DNA of 64,000 nucleotides from the NCBI GenBank assembly GCA_963798985.1, contig CAWCVL010000002.1:1-64000 (forward strand), in the 5' to 3' direction. The notes beneath the pieces were generated by a model. It saw only the letters and a program-made list of their open reading frames with translations. It ran no database searches and had not been told where the DNA came from. A program made the translations under genes and the position numbers. Below are positions 62,672 to 64,000 of this stretch, one piece after another (position 1 is the stretch's first letter; the number at the start of each line of letters is the position of its first letter). The DNA comes from JACCTU01 sp963798985 (GTDB lineage: Bacteria > Actinomycetota > Thermoleophilia > Gaiellales > Gaiellaceae).

Positions 62672-63235
62672 CTAGTGCTCCTCCCTTGCAGCGAGCGCCG
62701 ACTCGAGCGCGGAGATCGCGCCCTTGCGCGCCGCGTTTGCGCGCTCGAACTCGAGCGCTGCTTCGAGCATCGGACGATTCCAGCCAGGCGCAGACTCGGA
62801 GATCCCGGCGACGGTCAGCTCCTCGTAGTCCTTGGGCATCCCGGTGACGCGCTCGCCCTTCGCCGGTGCCGGTGCCGCTGCCTTCGCAGGCGCGGGCTTC
62901 GCGGCGGCTGCGGGCTTCGGTGCAGCCGAGCCGCGTGCGCCGATCTTCTCGATCTGGAGCTCGGTCAGCGACGCCCGGAAGCCGGTGTGCCGCTTGTAGC
63001 CGGTCCGCTTCTTGTACTTGCCGATCCGGATCTTCTCGCCCTTCACGTGGCCGACGACGCGGGCGGTGACGGTCACGCTCTTCGGCGAGAGCTCCGTCTT
63101 CTTGTCGTCGCCGAAGAGGAGCACCATCGGATTGAGGGTCTTGCCCTCCTCCGTCTTGAGCCGGTCCACGGTGAGCTTCTCGCCCTCCTGGACGCGGTAC
63201 TGCTTCCCTCCGACTGAGATGATCGCGTAGGCCAT
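62672..63235 (-). CDS. rplU: Ribosomal protein L21 (bL21) with long C-terminal extension, 187 aa
   Basis: ATG 63233-63235 starts the standard L21 (MAYAIISVGGKQYRVQEGEK) through YKKRTGYKRHTGFRASLTEL, about residues 1-99. Then comes an Ala/Pro/Lys linker (102-127) and a 60-residue tail (DYEELTVAGISESAPGWN; ALEFERANAARKGAISALE) which is helical. Common bL21 is about 103 residues, so the tail nearly doubles it. Some actinobacterial relatives may share it. The frame is intact. Confidence 0.9.
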   Translation of the reverse strand: MAYAIISVGGKQYRVQEGEKLTVDRLKTEEGKTLNPMVLLFGDDKKTELSPKSVTVTARVVGHVKGEKIRIGKYKKRTGYKRHTGFRASLTELQIEKIGARGSAAPKPAAAAKPAPAKAAAPAPAKGERVTGMPKDYEELTVAGISESAPGWNRPMLEAALEFERANAARKGAISALESALAAREEH

Positions 63236-63295
63236 AGCGTGGAAAAACGCGGGCACCGGCCCGCGAGACGGGGGGAAGTGTAGCCGAGCCGCCTC

Positions 63296-64000
63296 CTAGG
63301 CGGCGGTCTCGCTCGCGTCGTCGTCGGCCTGCTCGCTCACAGCTGTCGTCGTGCCGGCCGGCTTCCTGCGCCTACGGCCGCCGCGCGAGCCGCGACGCGT
63401 CTTCTTCTTCGGCTTGGGCTCCGCGCCGTCCTCGGAGGGCTCCGACTCGGCAATCGCCTCGGCCGGCTCCGCGTCGGGCTCGTCGAGCTCGCGGTCCGGG
63501 ATGTGGATCCTCGGGGCGCCCGCGTCGGCTGGGGCGTCGCCGTTTGCGCTGGCCGACGCTGCGGTTCCGGTCTTGCGACGGCGTCGGCCGCCGCGCGTCC
63601 CGCGCCGCGTCTTTTTCTTCGGGGCTGCCGGTGCCTCGGCGCCGTCCGCCACCACCTCCTCGCCCTCGACCTCGGCCTCGACCTCTTCGTCGGCGGTCTC
63701 GGGCTCGGTCGCCGCGGCAACCGTCGGCTCGGGCTCGACCTCCGCAACGGGCTTCTCGGGGGCGGCCTTCGCCCGCGAAGCACGCGTCGGCTTCTCCGCC
63801 TCGCGCTCCGCGGTGATCGGGGCGTCGACGGCGGGCTCGCCGACGATCGCGGCGTACGCGGTCCCGTCGAGCACGCGGTTGACACGCGCGTTCACCGTCT
63901 TGCCGACGAGCTTCGCGGCGTCCGCGACGATGACGGCGAGTCCGTCGAGCTTCGCGACGGCGGCGTGCGGGTCGTAGAGCCCGACCTCGACGAGCTTCAG
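63296..64000 (-). CDS. rne: Ribonuclease E/G family protein, C-terminal part (continues past the window)
   Basis: The 235 visible residues begin LKLVEVGLYDPHAAVAKLDG and LVGKTVNARVNRVLDGTAYA, a TRAM-like end region of actinobacterial Rne/Rng proteins. A long acidic and Ala/Pro-rich tail has two basic tracts, KKKTRRGTRGGRRRRK and KKKTRRGSRGGRRRRK, separated by about 55 residues. Such tracts bind RNA or anchor degradosome partners. The 5' part, including the catalytic S1/RNase E domain, lies outside. Position before rplU-rpmA is the usual order. Confidence 0.75.
   Translation of the reverse strand: MKLVEVGLYDPHAAVAKLDGLAVIVADAAKLVGKTVNARVNRVLDGTAYAAIVGEPAVDAPITAEREAEKPTRASRAKAAPEKPVAEVEPEPTVAAATEPETADEEVEAEVEGEEVVADGAEAPAAPKKKTRRGTRGGRRRRKTGTAASASANGDAPADAGAPRIHIPDRELDEPDAEPAEAIAESEPSEDGAEPKPKKKTRRGSRGGRRRRKPAGTTTAVSEQADDDASETAA

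Overview
The window is GC-rich chromosomal DNA from an actinobacterium. The gene set fits the class Thermoleophilia (Gaiellales/Solirubrobacterales) best: an Rne/Rng-rplU-rpmA-obg-nadD-rsfS block, a PI-type phospholipid pathway (CDP-alcohol phosphotransferase plus inositol-3-phosphate synthase), a RpoD-type sigma factor, a single-chain SucA, many GTG/TTG starts and many 4-base ATGA/GTGA/TTGA stop-start overlaps. This placement is inference from gene content. No rRNA, CRISPR array, complete insertion sequence or complete prophage is visible.

Layout. 1-2.9 kb: broken membrane protein, metallo-beta-lactamase-fold hydrolase, K+ channel and small membrane proteins. 2.9-8.5 kb: bestrophin-like (DUF4239) pair, holin-like/phosphodiesterase fusion, flippase-like protein, SHOCT and DUF6325 proteins. 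8.6-14.5 kb: arylsulfatase, carboxymuconolactone-decarboxylase-like protein, MalT/LAL-type LuxR regulator, lipoprotein. 14.5-18 kb: PI-lipid genes and a glycosyltransferase-PHP fusion. 18-25.5 kb: UDG-like protein, a presenilin-like (A22) membrane protein with an FN3-like loop, RlmD-type methyltransferase, ABC transporter, YjbQ, two metallopeptidases. 25.7-32.2 kb: one tightly overlapping operon (COG2403 GTPase, carbamate kinase, cupredoxin-like, membrane protein, ornithine carbamoyltransferase, rhomboid, minimal zinc protease and two microproteins), then DUF2630 and tRNA-Ala(TGC). 32.2-37.1 kb: an island bounded by tRNA-Asp 3'-end fragments, with a recombinase remnant outside one edge and a second LuxR-ATPase inside. 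37-51 kb: RDD protein, a secreted repeat protein, cNMP-binding protein, quinoprotein dehydrogenase-cytochrome, methyltransferase, DUF4037, secreted hydrolase-like protein, kynurenine-pathway pair, diguanylate cyclase. 51.4-54.3 kb: sucA. 54.3-58.3 kb: an operon that looks like a peptide maturation and export system (short membrane peptide, ABC ATPase, permease, PqqD-M50 fusion, small membrane proteins). 58.4-64 kb: sigma factor, tRNA-Ala(GGC) with a PD-(D/E)XK endonuclease, and the ribosome-assembly block.

Two features cut across the window. First, a 17-bp odd palindrome (consensus TCACCCGNNNCGGGTGA) occurs ten times, almost always 34-77 bp upstream of a start. It is paired at 36-43 bp in three intergenic regions at 2.4, 7.6 and 13.9 kb, and so defines a putative regulon. 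Second, about twenty genes, including obg and sucA that should be essential or nearly so, carry single- or few-base frameshifts. Most of these are best explained as consensus errors in the assembly. I list such genes once over their whole span and say where the frame changes.
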